Shown: positions 25,031 through 34,395, counted from the first letter of the stretch. The stretch is DNA of 41,578 nt from Aliiglaciecola sp. (GCA_028356795.1 JAOMVH010000007.1:1-41578), one strand, 5' to 3'. Numbers and translations: made by a program. Notes: generated from the letters alone by a model not told the origin.

Positions 25031-28000
25031 ATGAAATACCAAAAAACACCATTTTTAAAACTGTCGGCACTTGCTGTTGCATTGTCTGCAGTCACAGGTA
25101 CCGCAATTGGGCAGGACGATGCTAGCCCGAGTGCCGACCAAGATGTAGAACGAATTGCGATTACTGGTTCGCGAATAATTCGAGATGCAAACCTTGGCTC
25201 TGGTGCTCCGATTCAATCTATCTCCGCAGAAGACATTCGTTCTTCTGGTGAGTTCAATATAACCGATGTAGTTAACGACATACCGGCACTATTTTCATCA
25301 CAATCTACCGCGGCTTCTCAGTCGAACAACGGTGAAGGTTTTTCTGATGGTGCCAACATACTTAGTTTACGAGGCTTGGGTGCCAATCGTACTTTGGTTC
25401 TGGTAAACGGCAAACGTCATGTTGGTGGTTCACAAGGTTCAGCTGCCGTAGATATAGGTTCAATACCAACAAATTTGATCCGTGATGTTGAGGTTCTAAC
25501 TGGTGGTGCTTCTGCGGTTTATGGTGCTGATGCGGTAACCGGTGTTGTTAACTTTATTCTTAAAGATGAATTTGAAGGATTTGAGTTTGATGCCTCTGTA
25601 GGCGCTTCATCGGAAGGCGATGCCAATCAATTACAAATGAGCGCTTTGTTTGGTGAATCTTTCGATGATGACAAAGGTAACGTTGTTTTAAGTGTCGAAT
25701 ATGGCAGTTCGGATGGCCTGCGTGCCTCTGAGCGTGACGGTGGTGTTTACATCGGAACAGGTAGAGACTGGACTAACCCTGCGAAACGTTTCCAACAGGG
25801 TGATATTGATCCCAGTACTATGCCTAACTTTGCACAATATTTTGCGCCGGCTAATGATCGTTCAAACTTTGGTTTGGCCGTGCCTGGCAGTGCAACTGAT
25901 TTTATCAATGATTTTAATGCTGCATTTGATTCAGATCCTACGCTTACGCAAGCAGAGCTGGACTTTATTTCTGCAGCTGCAGGCGCTCCTCAACGTGCAG
26001 TGTTACCAGGAAGAACCTTCCCATTTACTTCGGGTTACGGAATGATTGTCCCTGGTAATGCATTTACATTCGCTGGTTTTGATCCTAATACGCCCATCGA
26101 CTTGAATAACAATGGTGTGCCTGATTGTTATGATTCGTCTACGGGTTATCAGTCTGTCTTCGGGGCTGATTCGTTTGGTGCTATCGGTGGTTGTTGGAAT
26201 GTATTAGCTGACGGCTCAGTGCGTCCCGTTCAAGATGGTCAGGTAGCTAGCGCAACACAAGGTTTTGGTGGCGACTCACTAAATACCATCCAGCGCGGTG
26301 ATAGCTACATTATTATTCCTGAAGAAAAAATTACTGTTAATTTGTTAGCGAAGTATGACATTAATGATGACACTCAAATTTATGGTGAAGTAAAATACGC
26401 TGCGCAAGAAGTTGAAAACAATGCACAGCCTACCTCGTTTTGGGATTTGTTGTTAGGAAAGCCTGATAATCCATTCTTACCTGAGTTTATCCGCGATGTA
26501 GCACAAGATACTGGTGGCGTGAGTATTACTATTGACCCAATTTCAATTGGTAATGGTAATACCAAAAATAAACGTGAAACCTTCCGCGTAGTGGGCGGCG
26601 TTAAAGGGGTGTTGGACAACGATTGGAGCTATGAAGTAAGCGCAGTATACGGTCGCTATGATTTTGAAGCGACTCGTAACAATGCGGTAATTAATGATCG
26701 TTTCTTCGCCGCTATTGATGCCGTTATCGACCCCAATACCGGTAATGTTGCTTGTCGTGCCGATGTGGATCCAACTACTGAAGCACAAACCACACCGTTT
26801 GATATTCCATCCTATGACCCCGGGTATTTTTCGTTTACGCCAGGTGACAACACATGTGTACCTTTAAATATTTGGGCTGGTACCACAGGCATAACCCAAG
26901 AAGCAGTAGATTGGGTAACGGTGCAAGAAAGAGATAAAGTGACGCTAGAGCAGACTGTTTTGTCAGCTACCCTTGCGGGTGAGTCTAGTGAGTATTTTGA
27001 ACTGCCAGCAGGTTCAGTCGCGTTCGCTATCGGTGCTGAATATCGTAAGGAAGAATCTGAGGCTCGATTTGACCCTTGGCAACGAGGCGTAATCCCAGAA
27101 GGCTCACCGTTTTCCGCAGGCACTTTGTTGTCTGATATATCTGGTAATAATAAGTTAACCTTCCGTCCTGCTACCTTAACGGTAGATGAAACCGGTGACT
27201 ACGACGTCAGCGAAGTGTTTGCAGAAGTATCTATTCCTTTGCTTGAAGGGGAAACTCTGGCAGAAGAGCTTACATTAGATTTAGCAGGTCGCTATTCTGA
27301 TTATTCTTCAATTGGTAGCACATCTACTTGGTTAGCTAGGGTTGTTTACGCACCTTATGAAGATTTACGTTTCCGCGTAAACATTTCAGAAGCAGTACGT
27401 GCACCTAATATTACTGAGTTGTTTGGTCCTCGTACTGGTACTACTTTCCGCCCTGCAGACCCGTGTGATGCTGCACAAATTCAGGCGTTGCGTGATGGTG
27501 GACAAGTTGACTTAGCAAATAATACGCAGGCAAACTGTGTAGCTTATTTCCAAGGTATCGGCTTTGATCCTACTGATGGCGCTGGAAACTACACCTTTGC
27601 CGATCCATTGACTGCAGCGTTTGGTGGTATTACTGGTGGTAACCCTAACCTGCAAGAAGAAACGGCAGAAACAACATCTTATGGATTTGTATTTACACCT
27701 GATTTCCTTGAAGGTTTTAGCTTAAGTATCGATTATTGGGATATCTCAATTGAAGACGCAATTAATGCCGTAAGTGGTCAGAATATTGTTGACGGTTGTT
27801 ATCAGGCGAATAGTTTGAATGAACAGTTCTGTACATTGCAAACAAGGAATCCTGAAAACGGTGGCTTCAACTTTATTGAGTCTGTAGCAATCAACTTCGC
27901 TAAACGTGAAACCAGTGGTTATGATTTTGCCATCGGTTATACCTTTGACGTTGATGCACACAGCTTTGACTTTAAACTATCCGGCACTAAGGTGAATGAG

Positions 28001-28381
28001 CTAGACGATTTCACTAACCCTCTTGATCCAACAGAAGTTGATCCTGAATTAGGTGAAATTCGCAGACCTGAGTTGGCGGGTAATGTTAACTTGTCGTGGA
28101 CTTATGAAGGTCTGAAAATGTCACTTCAAAGTCAATACGTAGACGAAATGTTGCTTGGTTTCTTAGAAATTCAAACCGCACGTTCGCTCTATGGCGACTC
28201 TGTGTTTATGGATGATATGTGGATCCATGATTTGTCATTTAGTTATGACATTGATGATTCACTGCAGGTTTACGGTGGTTTAAATAACATCACTGACGAA
28301 AAGCCATTCATTACTAACTATGCTTATCCAGTAAGTGCAGTAGGTCGTTATGCCTTCTTTGGTTTTAACGTAAGAATGTAG
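25031..28381 (+). CDS. TonB-dependent outer-membrane receptor
   Basis: The 1116-residue product has a signal peptide (about 1-27), a TonB-box-like ERIAITGSR segment near 39-47, a plug domain (about 50-180) with LRGLGANRTLVLVNGKR and the ASAVYGADAVTGVVN motif, and a long beta barrel ending in a C-terminal aromatic strand (AFFGFNVRM). These receptors import siderophores, cobalamin, or oligosaccharides and peptides in Alteromonadales; the substrate is not readable here. The real start is the ATG at 25031, 6 nt after a GGAG ribosome binding site; an upstream in-frame TTG overlaps that site. No enzymes, ABC transporter or regulator lie next to it. Confidence 0.93.
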   Translation: MKYQKTPFLKLSALAVALSAVTGTAIGQDDASPSADQDVERIAITGSRIIRDANLGSGAPIQSISAEDIRSSGEFNITDVVNDIPALFSSQSTAASQSNNGEGFSDGANILSLRGLGANRTLVLVNGKRHVGGSQGSAAVDIGSIPTNLIRDVEVLTGGASAVYGADAVTGVVNFILKDEFEGFEFDASVGASSEGDANQLQMSALFGESFDDDKGNVVLSVEYGSSDGLRASERDGGVYIGTGRDWTNPAKRFQQGDIDPSTMPNFAQYFAPANDRSNFGLAVPGSATDFINDFNAAFDSDPTLTQAELDFISAAAGAPQRAVLPGRTFPFTSGYGMIVPGNAFTFAGFDPNTPIDLNNNGVPDCYDSSTGYQSVFGADSFGAIGGCWNVLADGSVRPVQDGQVASATQGFGGDSLNTIQRGDSYIIIPEEKITVNLLAKYDINDDTQIYGEVKYAAQEVENNAQPTSFWDLLLGKPDNPFLPEFIRDVAQDTGGVSITIDPISIGNGNTKNKRETFRVVGGVKGVLDNDWSYEVSAVYGRYDFEATRNNAVINDRFFAAIDAVIDPNTGNVACRADVDPTTEAQTTPFDIPSYDPGYFSFTPGDNTCVPLNIWAGTTGITQEAVDWVTVQERDKVTLEQTVLSATLAGESSEYFELPAGSVAFAIGAEYRKEESEARFDPWQRGVIPEGSPFSAGTLLSDISGNNKLTFRPATLTVDETGDYDVSEVFAEVSIPLLEGETLAEELTLDLAGRYSDYSSIGSTSTWLARVVYAPYEDLRFRVNISEAVRAPNITELFGPRTGTTFRPADPCDAAQIQALRDGGQVDLANNTQANCVAYFQGIGFDPTDGAGNYTFADPLTAAFGGITGGNPNLQEETAETTSYGFVFTPDFLEGFSLSIDYWDISIEDAINAVSGQNIVDGCYQANSLNEQFCTLQTRNPENGGFNFIESVAINFAKRETSGYDFAIGYTFDVDAHSFDFKLSGTKVNELDDFTNPLDPTEVDPELGEIRRPELAGNVNLSWTYEGLKMSLQSQYVDEMLLGFLEIQTARSLYGDSVFMDDMWIHDLSFSYDIDDSLQVYGGLNNITDEKPFITNYAYPVSAVGRYAFFGFNVRM

Positions 28382-28402
28382 TGAGCAATTGCTAAATTAA
28401 AC

Positions 28403-28427
28403 AGCCCGATTTTTATCGGGCTTTTTT
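28403..28427 (+). terminator. Rho-independent terminator of TonB receptor gene
   Basis: AGCCCGAT at 28403-28410 and ATCGGGCT at 28415-28422 form an 8-bp stem with a TTTT loop, directly followed by a T-run. It lies 22 nt after the stop codon. This is the clearest intrinsic terminator in the window. Confidence 0.93.
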
Positions 28428-28476
28428 GTGCTTGAAGTAAAAACCACAAAGGTTCATACTTTGGTGGTCCAACCAG

Positions 28477-28980
28477 ATGGTAATAATCAATATGTCAGTT
28501 TCAAACCCACTTCGAAAATTTGTCGACAAAGTTAATCAATACCCACAATGGCTAAGCTCATTTTTAATGACCCGTGTTTTTCGTCACACGGTCAAGTTGG
28601 CAGGTACTGTGAAGGTCGACATTTTAAATACCGATGGCAAGCAAGTTACATTTCGACAAAAAAATCGCAAAAAAGTACGCAACCATATTGGCACTGTGCA
28701 TGCTGCGACTATGGCGTTATTGGCTGAATCAGCTACAGGGTTTATTGTTGGTATCAATCTACCCGGTGACAAACTTCCATTGATAAAAACCATGAATCTC
28801 AATTATGTTAAACGATGCAGTGGTGACATTACCGCGGTAGCGAGTCTTACGGATGAGCAAATCACTTTGATGCAAACCCAAGATAAAGGTGATGTAAGCG
28901 TTAAAGTTGAGATCACTGACGGCGCAAATATTACTCCAATGATTGCTGAAATGATTTGGGCTTGGGTTCCTAAAAAATAA
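28477..28980 (+). CDS. DUF4442 (hotdog-fold) protein
   Basis: The 167-residue product looks like a hotdog-fold protein of the DUF4442 type, related to thioesterases. The core has VTFRQKNRKKVRNHIGTVHAATM near 50-72, which resembles the HxGxxxA helix region of hotdog enzymes, and the later strands LNYVKRCSGDITAVASL and VSVKVEITDG. Substrate and activity are unknown. Two ATG codons (28477, 28492) are possible starts and neither has a strong ribosome binding site. It is a stand-alone gene between a terminator and the maoP-like gene. Confidence 0.75.
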   Translation: MVIINMSVSNPLRKFVDKVNQYPQWLSSFLMTRVFRHTVKLAGTVKVDILNTDGKQVTFRQKNRKKVRNHIGTVHAATMALLAESATGFIVGINLPGDKLPLIKTMNLNYVKRCSGDITAVASLTDEQITLMQTQDKGDVSVKVEITDGANITPMIAEMIWAWVPKK

Positions 28981-29190
28981 TATTGGCACAAAGCATTGCC
29001 GTTGCCGTTCCAACTAACATTAGGCATTGATGTATTGTCATAAATATATCATTTAAATTTGATTGACAGAATTTCAAATAGAATCTATTAATTCTCAGTA
29101 GTACCTTTGTTCTAATCACTCATTTTTCAGTTAGGTGATAGCGAGGGTATGCATTGTTTGTTGGTCATTTTTTATTTTGGGATGTCTACT

Positions 29191-29577
29191 ATGGTGATTG
29201 TCACTCGAGATTCATTGGTTAACCGCATTTTTACCGATCCAAAAAACTATCCATACGGCTTTTCACGTTCTGGCGATTTTTCGATTAATGAAAGTAAAGC
29301 TTTATCTCAGTATGGTTGCCTTTGTGCGGCCCTTGTTGATGGTGTTGTTGAGCCGGATAGCGAAGAGGATGAACATTTTTTGTTATCTGCCTTTGGCAAG
29401 GTGGAACCCGATACGCTAGCTGAACGTGCTTGGTTTAAGTATCAAAAACGCATAAATAGGCCAAAACCCGGCAACATTTATGGTAGTAAAATCACTGTCA
29501 CGGATGAAGACAGTGATCAACTAGAGAGTGACTCTGACGATGATGTTACATTAGAAGTTGATGTTGACTCAAATTAA
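29191..29577 (+). CDS. maoP: MaoP/YifE-like DUF413 protein
   Basis: The protein matches E. coli MaoP (YifE), which with the maoS site organises the Ori macrodomain. Matching blocks are NYPYGFSRSGDFSINESKAL near the N-terminus, LSQYGCLCAALVDG, and AERAWFKYQKRINRPK near residues 75-90. The C-terminal 30 residues are an acidic tail. I start it at the ATG at 29191, which has GGGA 8 nt upstream; an in-frame ATG at 29149 would add 14 hydrophobic residues and has its GAGGG too close. In E. coli yifE also lies near an ilv operon, as here upstream of ilvI. Confidence 0.8.
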   Translation: MVIVTRDSLVNRIFTDPKNYPYGFSRSGDFSINESKALSQYGCLCAALVDGVVEPDSEEDEHFLLSAFGKVEPDTLAERAWFKYQKRINRPKPGNIYGSKITVTDEDSDQLESDSDDDVTLEVDVDSN

Positions 29578-29673
29578 CGATATTTGCGTAGAAAAAAGCG
29601 ATTGGGCTAGCTGTCCTTATTATTGTTAAAAAATTGTGAAGCCATCCTATTTCCAAGCTTATAATTGCAATCA

Positions 29674-29691
29674 TTAGGATGTTCATCCTAA
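29674..29691. promoter_or_regulatory. Inverted repeat TTAGGATG..CATCCTAA upstream of ilvI
   Basis: TTAGGATG at 29674-29681 and CATCCTAA at 29684-29691 form a perfect palindrome with a 2-nt centre, about 120 nt upstream of ilvI. A further TTAGGAT lies at 29704-29710. A TATAAT hexamer at 29660-29665 just upstream could be the -10 element, so the palindrome would sit at the transcription start. It looks like an operator. Lrp controls ilvIH in E. coli, but the motif does not look like the Lrp consensus I remember. Confidence 0.5.
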
Positions 29692-29810
29692 TTAATGTGT
29701 ATATTAGGATATATATCTCACTTTATCCTTGATTGATGTTTAATCTTCCTAATAGCTAACGTATAGTCCTACTCAATGCCCCTAAATTAATAGCCTCAGG
29801 AGGATATCTG

Positions 29811-31529
29811 GTGGAAATGATGTCAGGTGCGGCCATGGTGGTTCGTGCTTTAAAAGATTCAGGAGTTACCCATGTGTTCGGTTACCCAGGTGGTGCCGTT
29901 TTAGACATTTATGACGCGTTGTACGCACAAGATGATGTCCAGCATGTACTCGTCCGCCATGAACAGGCTGCTGCTCATATGGCAGATGGATATGCGCGCT
30001 CGACAGGTAAAACGGGGACAGTGCTAGTTACTTCGGGACCAGGGGCCACTAACACCATTACAGGTATTGCCACTGCCTATATGGATTCAATTCCTATGGT
30101 AGTGCTTTCTGGTCAAGTGCCATCAATGCACATTGGTGAAGATGCTTTCCAAGAATGCGATATGGTTGGTGTTTCACGACCTATCGTAAAACACAGCTTT
30201 TTGGTGAAGCGTGCTGAAGATATTCCGATGGCGATTGCCAAGGCCTATTATATTGCCAATACTGGGCGCCCCGGCCCTGTGGTCGTTGATCTACCAAAAG
30301 ACATCGTTAACGTATTGGAAGAGCATCCCTACGTTTATCCTGATGATGTCACTATGCGCTCCTACAATCCAACGTTGAAAGGGCACAGTAAACAAATTAA
30401 AAAAACCGTAGATACCTTGTTGGCCGCTAAACGTCCTGTGCTTTACGTTGGTGGCGGTGCCATTACGTCTGAAGCCTCTGCACTTGTTACCGAGTTAGCT
30501 GAAACATTGCACGCGCCAGTCGCTTCAACGTTAATGGGTTTAGGCGCTTTTTCGGGCGTACACAAACAATCTGTCGGCATGTTGGGCATGCATGGCACCT
30601 TGGAAGCCAATAAAACCATGCACAACGCTGATTGTATTTTTGCGTTAGGTGCCAGGTTTGATGACCGTGTTACTAACAACGTTGAAAAGTTTTGTCCTCA
30701 CGCGACTATTATTCACGTTGATATCGATCCCGCTTCTATTTCAAAAACCGTTGCCGTTCACATCCCTGTTGTGGGTTCCGTGGATAAGGTCGTTGAGCAA
30801 GTTTTAACGCAATTGAAGTCGAAAGATCTGTCTGGACAATCTGACAGAGTTGCTGATTGGTGGAAACAAATTGAACAGTGGCGGGCTCGTCAATGCTTAT
30901 CGTATAACACCGATTCTGACCTAATCAAACCGCAGCAAGTGGTTGAGGCTGTTTACAAACACACCAATGGTGATGCGTTTGTAAGCTCTGATGTGGGCCA
31001 GCATCAGATGTTTGCAGCCTTGTATTATCCCTTTGCTAAGCCTCGTCGCTGGATAAATTCCGGTGGACTAGGCACCATGGGATTTGGATTACCCGCTGCT
31101 ATGGGGGTGCAAATGGCAAATCCAGACGAGGTGTCACTGGTGATCACCGGTGATGGCAGTATTCAAATGAATATTCAAGAGCTGTCCACCTGTTTACAAT
31201 ATAATCTGCCGGTTAAGATTATCTCATTGAACAATCGCGCACTTGGCATGGTAAGACAATGGCAAGATATGATTTACAAAGGTAGACACTCTCATTCTTA
31301 TATGGATTCCATGCCTGATTTTGTCAAGTTGACTGAAGCTTATGGCCACGTTGGCATAAAAGTCGATCATCCTTCTGAATTAGATGATGCCATGGCAAGG
31401 TGTTTTGCTGAAAAAGACCGCTTGGTGTTTATGGATATTTCGATTGACCAAAATGAACACGTGTACCCGATGCAAATCAAATATGGTGCGATGGATGATA
31501 TGAGATTAAGTAAGACGGAGCGCACCTAA
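29811..31529 (+). CDS. ilvI: Acetolactate synthase 3, large (catalytic) subunit
   Basis: This thiamine-diphosphate enzyme makes acetolactate or acetohydroxybutyrate, the first common step of valine, leucine and isoleucine synthesis. The 572 residues include the N-terminal catalytic Glu region ([16 protein letters not shown] near 45-60), the central FAD-binding domain and the C-terminal diphosphate-binding motif GDGS...LNNRALG. The start is a GTG at 29811, 7 nt after a perfect AGGAGG; the resulting MEMMSGA N-terminus matches E. coli IlvI. Its stop overlaps the ilvH start by one base, so the subunits are coupled. Confidence 0.96.
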   Translation: MEMMSGAAMVVRALKDSGVTHVFGYPGGAVLDIYDALYAQDDVQHVLVRHEQAAAHMADGYARSTGKTGTVLVTSGPGATNTITGIATAYMDSIPMVVLSGQVPSMHIGEDAFQECDMVGVSRPIVKHSFLVKRAEDIPMAIAKAYYIANTGRPGPVVVDLPKDIVNVLEEHPYVYPDDVTMRSYNPTLKGHSKQIKKTVDTLLAAKRPVLYVGGGAITSEASALVTELAETLHAPVASTLMGLGAFSGVHKQSVGMLGMHGTLEANKTMHNADCIFALGARFDDRVTNNVEKFCPHATIIHVDIDPASISKTVAVHIPVVGSVDKVVEQVLTQLKSKDLSGQSDRVADWWKQIEQWRARQCLSYNTDSDLIKPQQVVEAVYKHTNGDAFVSSDVGQHQMFAALYYPFAKPRRWINSGGLGTMGFGLPAAMGVQMANPDEVSLVITGDGSIQMNIQELSTCLQYNLPVKIISLNNRALGMVRQWQDMIYKGRHSHSYMDSMPDFVKLTEAYGHVGIKVDHPSELDDAMARCFAEKDRLVFMDISIDQNEHVYPMQIKYGAMDDMRLSKTERT

Positions 31530-32026
31530 TGAGAAGAATCATTTCAGTATTAATGGAAAACGAACCTGGCTCATTATCTCGAATCGTCGGGGTCTTTTCA
31601 CAACGTGGTTATAATGTTGATTCTCTTTGTGTTGCCCCTACTACGGATGCCAGCCTATCTCGTTTAACTATTGTGACCCATGGCAATGACAAGGTGATTG
31701 AGCAGATAACTAAACAAGTTAATAAGCTTATCGATGTTATTAAGGTCACGGATTTAACGGATGGTACCCACGTTGAAAGAGAACTCATGTTGATTAAGGT
31801 ATATGCCAAAACAGATATCGTGCGCTCTGAGGTCAACCGAACGGTTGATATTTATCGTGCTCAAATTGTTGATGTGGATGCCAAGAACTACACGATTCAG
31901 ATAACAGGTACCAGTGATAAACTGGACTCGTTTGCAAAAGCCATGGCGCAACAAACAGAAGTGATTGAATCTTCACGCACTGGCGTTTGTGGTCTGGCTC
32001 GCGGTGAAAAAGCGTTAAAACTATAA
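31529..32026 (+). CDS. ilvH: Acetolactate synthase 3, small (regulatory) subunit
   Basis: The small subunit activates the catalytic subunit and confers valine feedback inhibition. The 165-residue length is typical of IlvH. The N-terminal ACT domain (about 1-75) has the family pattern ISVLMENEPGSLSRIVGVFS, followed by the C-terminal domain (about 80-160) with VKVYAK and the GVCGLARGEKAL end. It starts on the last base of the ilvI stop codon. Confidence 0.96.
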   Translation: MRRIISVLMENEPGSLSRIVGVFSQRGYNVDSLCVAPTTDASLSRLTIVTHGNDKVIEQITKQVNKLIDVIKVTDLTDGTHVERELMLIKVYAKTDIVRSEVNRTVDIYRAQIVDVDAKNYTIQITGTSDKLDSFAKAMAQQTEVIESSRTGVCGLARGEKALKL

Positions 32027-32038
32027 AATCCATACTTG

Positions 32039-32064
32039 CGCTCAGCTAAATTTTTGGCTGAGCG
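32039..32064 (+). terminator. Stem-loop after ilvH
   Basis: CGCTCAGC at 32039-32046 pairs with GCTGAGCG at 32057-32064 to make an 8-bp stem with a 10-nt loop, 12 nt after the ilvH stop. The T-tract (TTAGTTT) is imperfect, so it is a probable rather than certain intrinsic terminator. Confidence 0.65.
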
Positions 32065-32513
32065 TTAGTTTCCTTGCTCGTTTCTTTCTAATCACTGTTA
32101 AACAAGGTCACAAATCTCATTATCTTATCTAAACGTGTTGTTTGGTTGGAAGATATGCATTGTCTCATGAGCCAAAATGACCTTTTGTTATTGGCTGATA
32201 AAGCTATTTTCATACTCATTTAGTTAACAAACCTCTCTTTTGGGTAACTAAAAACACCCATTGCGTAATTAAATTACATAATTTTTAATAATACTTTCTG
32301 CTTGTTTTTTGATGTTAAGTTATAAGGGTTTATATTTTATTTTTATAAAACAGTGCCTTGGGCTTTGTTATCTGTCATGAAAACGTCATTTAACATATAT
32401 TTAATTAAGTTAAAACAGTAATAAAACAACAAAAAGTTTGTAACTCATTACAATGTGTCTTGTCGGTTAATCTTAACCGGCAAAAATTATATTAAACTTA
32501 ATGAGGTATTATT
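32065..32513. other. AT-rich intergenic region upstream of DUF3718 gene
   Basis: This 449-nt stretch after the ilvH terminator has no convincing gene on either strand. The only structure I see is an inverted repeat CGGTTAA/TTAACCG at 32464-32479 with a 2-nt centre, about 35 nt before the DUF3718 start; it may be an operator or leader hairpin. A long, very AT-rich leader like this suggests more regulation than such a small gene would normally need. Confidence 0.5.
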
Positions 32514-32828
32514 ATGAAAAAGTTATTTATTGCTACTATCTTCACCATGTCTTTTGCTGCTTCAGCATCTAATGCGCCAGCTGAAAACGTAAAATATATT
32601 GGTGATATGCAATTCGCGTCTTTTTGTAAAGCTGTTGTCAACAATGACCTTGGTCTTTTCAAAGTATCATTGAAGCGTTTTGTTGGAGAGCTTGGTTCAA
32701 CTAGACAACGTGTTCTTGACCGTGTACTTGAAGATGGCAGTGTTCAATGTTCAGGTAAAGGTTTAGTTGAATTTACTACTGAGCGAAATGCAACTCAAAT
32801 CGTTAGCTTCTTAAACAAGCAGGCGTAG
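32514..32828 (+). CDS. Small secreted DUF3718-type protein
   Basis: The 104-residue product has a signal peptide (about 1-19, cleavage after ASA). The mature part resembles DUF3718 proteins of Alteromonadales and Shewanella, with two conserved cysteines (FASFCKAVVNND near 37-48 and VQCSGKGL near 78-85) that may form a disulfide in the periplasm. No function is known. GAGG lies 7 nt before the ATG. It is a single-gene unit with a long AT-rich leader. Confidence 0.72.
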   Translation: MKKLFIATIFTMSFAASASNAPAENVKYIGDMQFASFCKAVVNNDLGLFKVSLKRFVGELGSTRQRVLDRVLEDGSVQCSGKGLVEFTTERNATQIVSFLNKQA

Positions 32829-32842
32829 TTGTGTATCTAAGA

Positions 32843-32875
32843 AAACGAGCTGGCTTAAACATTATGCCGGCTCGT
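32843..32875. terminator. Bidirectional stem-loop between convergent genes
   Basis: AACGAGCTGGC at 32843-32853 pairs with GCCGGCTCGTT at 32865-32875 (11 bp with one G-T wobble, 11-nt loop). It lies between the DUF3718 gene and the convergent Hpt/HD-GYP gene. Read on the minus strand it is followed by TTTTC, so it should terminate the HD-GYP transcript best. Confidence 0.7.
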
Positions 32876-32910
32876 TAACTTACCTACTTCTATTAATTAA
32901 AATCATTTAG

Positions 32911-34056
32911 CTATTTTGTTAGTAACCCTGCCATACCGCGATTAAAGTGTCCCATCCAAGTTTTACAGAACTGTCCTTCACCAACACGATTAATTTCAAT
33001 GACGGCTTTTTTCTTGGGATGTTTAACATGCCCATTATGAGCTCGAGTGTGAGTTAGCGCATCAAAGGTATCTAGAATGGCAAGTAGTTTGGCCCCCTCA
33101 CAAATATCTTCATCCTTCACACCTAAAGGGTAGCCATTTCCATCGATTCTTTCATGATGTTGCATGACGATTTTCCGGGCGCCATTCCATTGATCTAAAT
33201 GTTCCAACAGTCGAGAGCTTTTATATACGTGAGAACGCATGAGGTTAAATTCGTTTTCTTCCAACTTATCGCGTTTATGCAATATTTTGAGGGGCATAAA
33301 TGCCATGCCAAAGTCATGCACATAACAGGCTACCGCGAGTTGGTCTTCTTCAATTGGTTTACCCGCTAGGTTATTGATATAAAAAGCCAGTTTAGCAATC
33401 CGATCGCCGCGTCCTTCCCAATACATAGAGCGTTTTTCGATGGGTTTCATCAACTCCCTGAAAAACAAAATATCCATTTGCTTTTCATTACTCAACCCTT
33501 TGGGAATACCGGTATTGGCTAAAGTAACTGAGCGAGAAGGCGTACTTTGACCCGATGCTACTTGTTCAGCATTGGCCTCACCAACATCTGGACTGGGATC
33601 GAGCAGCAGTACTGCGTCTGCCAATAGCTTTTCGTGTAACGCCGCATTATCAGGGGATATTTTAGAAACATGAACGACCAAATTTTTGTATAGCTCAGGA
33701 TCATATTCTGCCGATCCCTTAGTGAAACAACCTTCAACAAATATTTTAACCCGGTCCATGGTTAGCAGGACGAGATCGCTCATAGTACTGGTGTACTTGA
33801 TTTGCCCTTTTCTAAGATAGTCGAGCAGATCTTCCACATGCTGCAATAACGGCATCATTGGGGTGAAGCTCACTAATCCTAAGTCACCTTTAATCGTATG
33901 TACTGAGCGAAACAGTGAGCGCTGCAGTTCATTGTCTTCGGGTCTGAGTTCTAGTTCGATTAAGGTTTGCTCGCTGGCTTCGTAAAGCTCATTAATTTCT
34001 TCGAGCAAGTCATTGAGTATATCGTCATCAAGATCTTCGGGCGTAAAAGTTTGCAT
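32911..34056 (-). CDS. Hpt / HD-GYP fusion protein (probable c-di-GMP phosphodiesterase)
   Basis: The 381-residue soluble protein joins an N-terminal histidine phosphotransfer domain (about 8-115) with phosphoacceptor His53 in SVHTIKGDLGL, a linker (about 135-195), and a C-terminal HD-GYP domain (about 200-370). HD-GYP domains hydrolyse c-di-GMP. Visible metal-site residues are H247-D248, H276, H300-H301 and D329, and the GYP motif is at 308-310 in HHERIDGNGYP. The usual HDxGK lysine is Met251. No receiver domain or kinase is nearby, so the phosphodonor must be encoded elsewhere. GAGGT lies upstream of the ATG at 34056. It is divergent to plsC. Confidence 0.85.
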   Translation of the reverse strand: MQTFTPEDLDDDILNDLLEEINELYEASEQTLIELELRPEDNELQRSLFRSVHTIKGDLGLVSFTPMMPLLQHVEDLLDYLRKGQIKYTSTMSDLVLLTMDRVKIFVEGCFTKGSAEYDPELYKNLVVHVSKISPDNAALHEKLLADAVLLLDPSPDVGEANAEQVASGQSTPSRSVTLANTGIPKGLSNEKQMDILFFRELMKPIEKRSMYWEGRGDRIAKLAFYINNLAGKPIEEDQLAVACYVHDFGMAFMPLKILHKRDKLEENEFNLMRSHVYKSSRLLEHLDQWNGARKIVMQHHERIDGNGYPLGVKDEDICEGAKLLAILDTFDALTHTRAHNGHVKHPKKKAVIEINRVGEGQFCKTWMGHFNRGMAGLLTK

Positions 34057-34395
34057 TTGGCGGAATTACCTCTAGCTTGCAGCTATTTTCGTCGGATTAT
34101 AAATGCTTATCGGCTGATTTTAGTCTAACTTCATTATTAGTATAGACTGAACTTTGGATAATAAACGGGACTAAGTAAGTCCATCTGTTATCAATCGCTC
34201 AGCTTCTTTAGATTAAGACGCTCTAGTGCTTTAAGTATACTTTTAATTCAATACACATGTTTTTGCCCATGACGATAATGTAGCTCGTTGTCAGTCTTAT
34301 ATTTTGGCCAACTGAACGGACTCAAGCTAGGTTAACATTTGGCATTCCCATGAAACATTGTATACTCGCCGCCTATTTTTTATTTGAGAGTACAC
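34057..34395. other. Divergent intergenic region, Hpt/HD-GYP and plsC
   Basis: This gap of about 340 nt holds the plsC promoter (34339-34366) near its right end. The left part should carry the promoter of the Hpt/HD-GYP gene, but I cannot assign it. I see no coding sequence or RNA gene. Confidence 0.5.
34339..34366 (+). promoter_or_regulatory. Sigma-70 promoter of plsC
   Basis: A -35 TTGGCA at 34339-34344 and a -10 TATACT at 34361-34366 are 16 bp apart, with a GC-rich CGCCGCC segment right after the -10. It lies about 30 nt upstream of the chosen plsC start, leaving a very short leader. Confidence 0.7.

Noticed and set aside
29578-29810. Attenuator leader peptide rich in Ile/Val/Leu before ilvI
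   Set aside because: No short frame with a run of branched-chain codons followed by a terminator was found; a palindrome is present instead.
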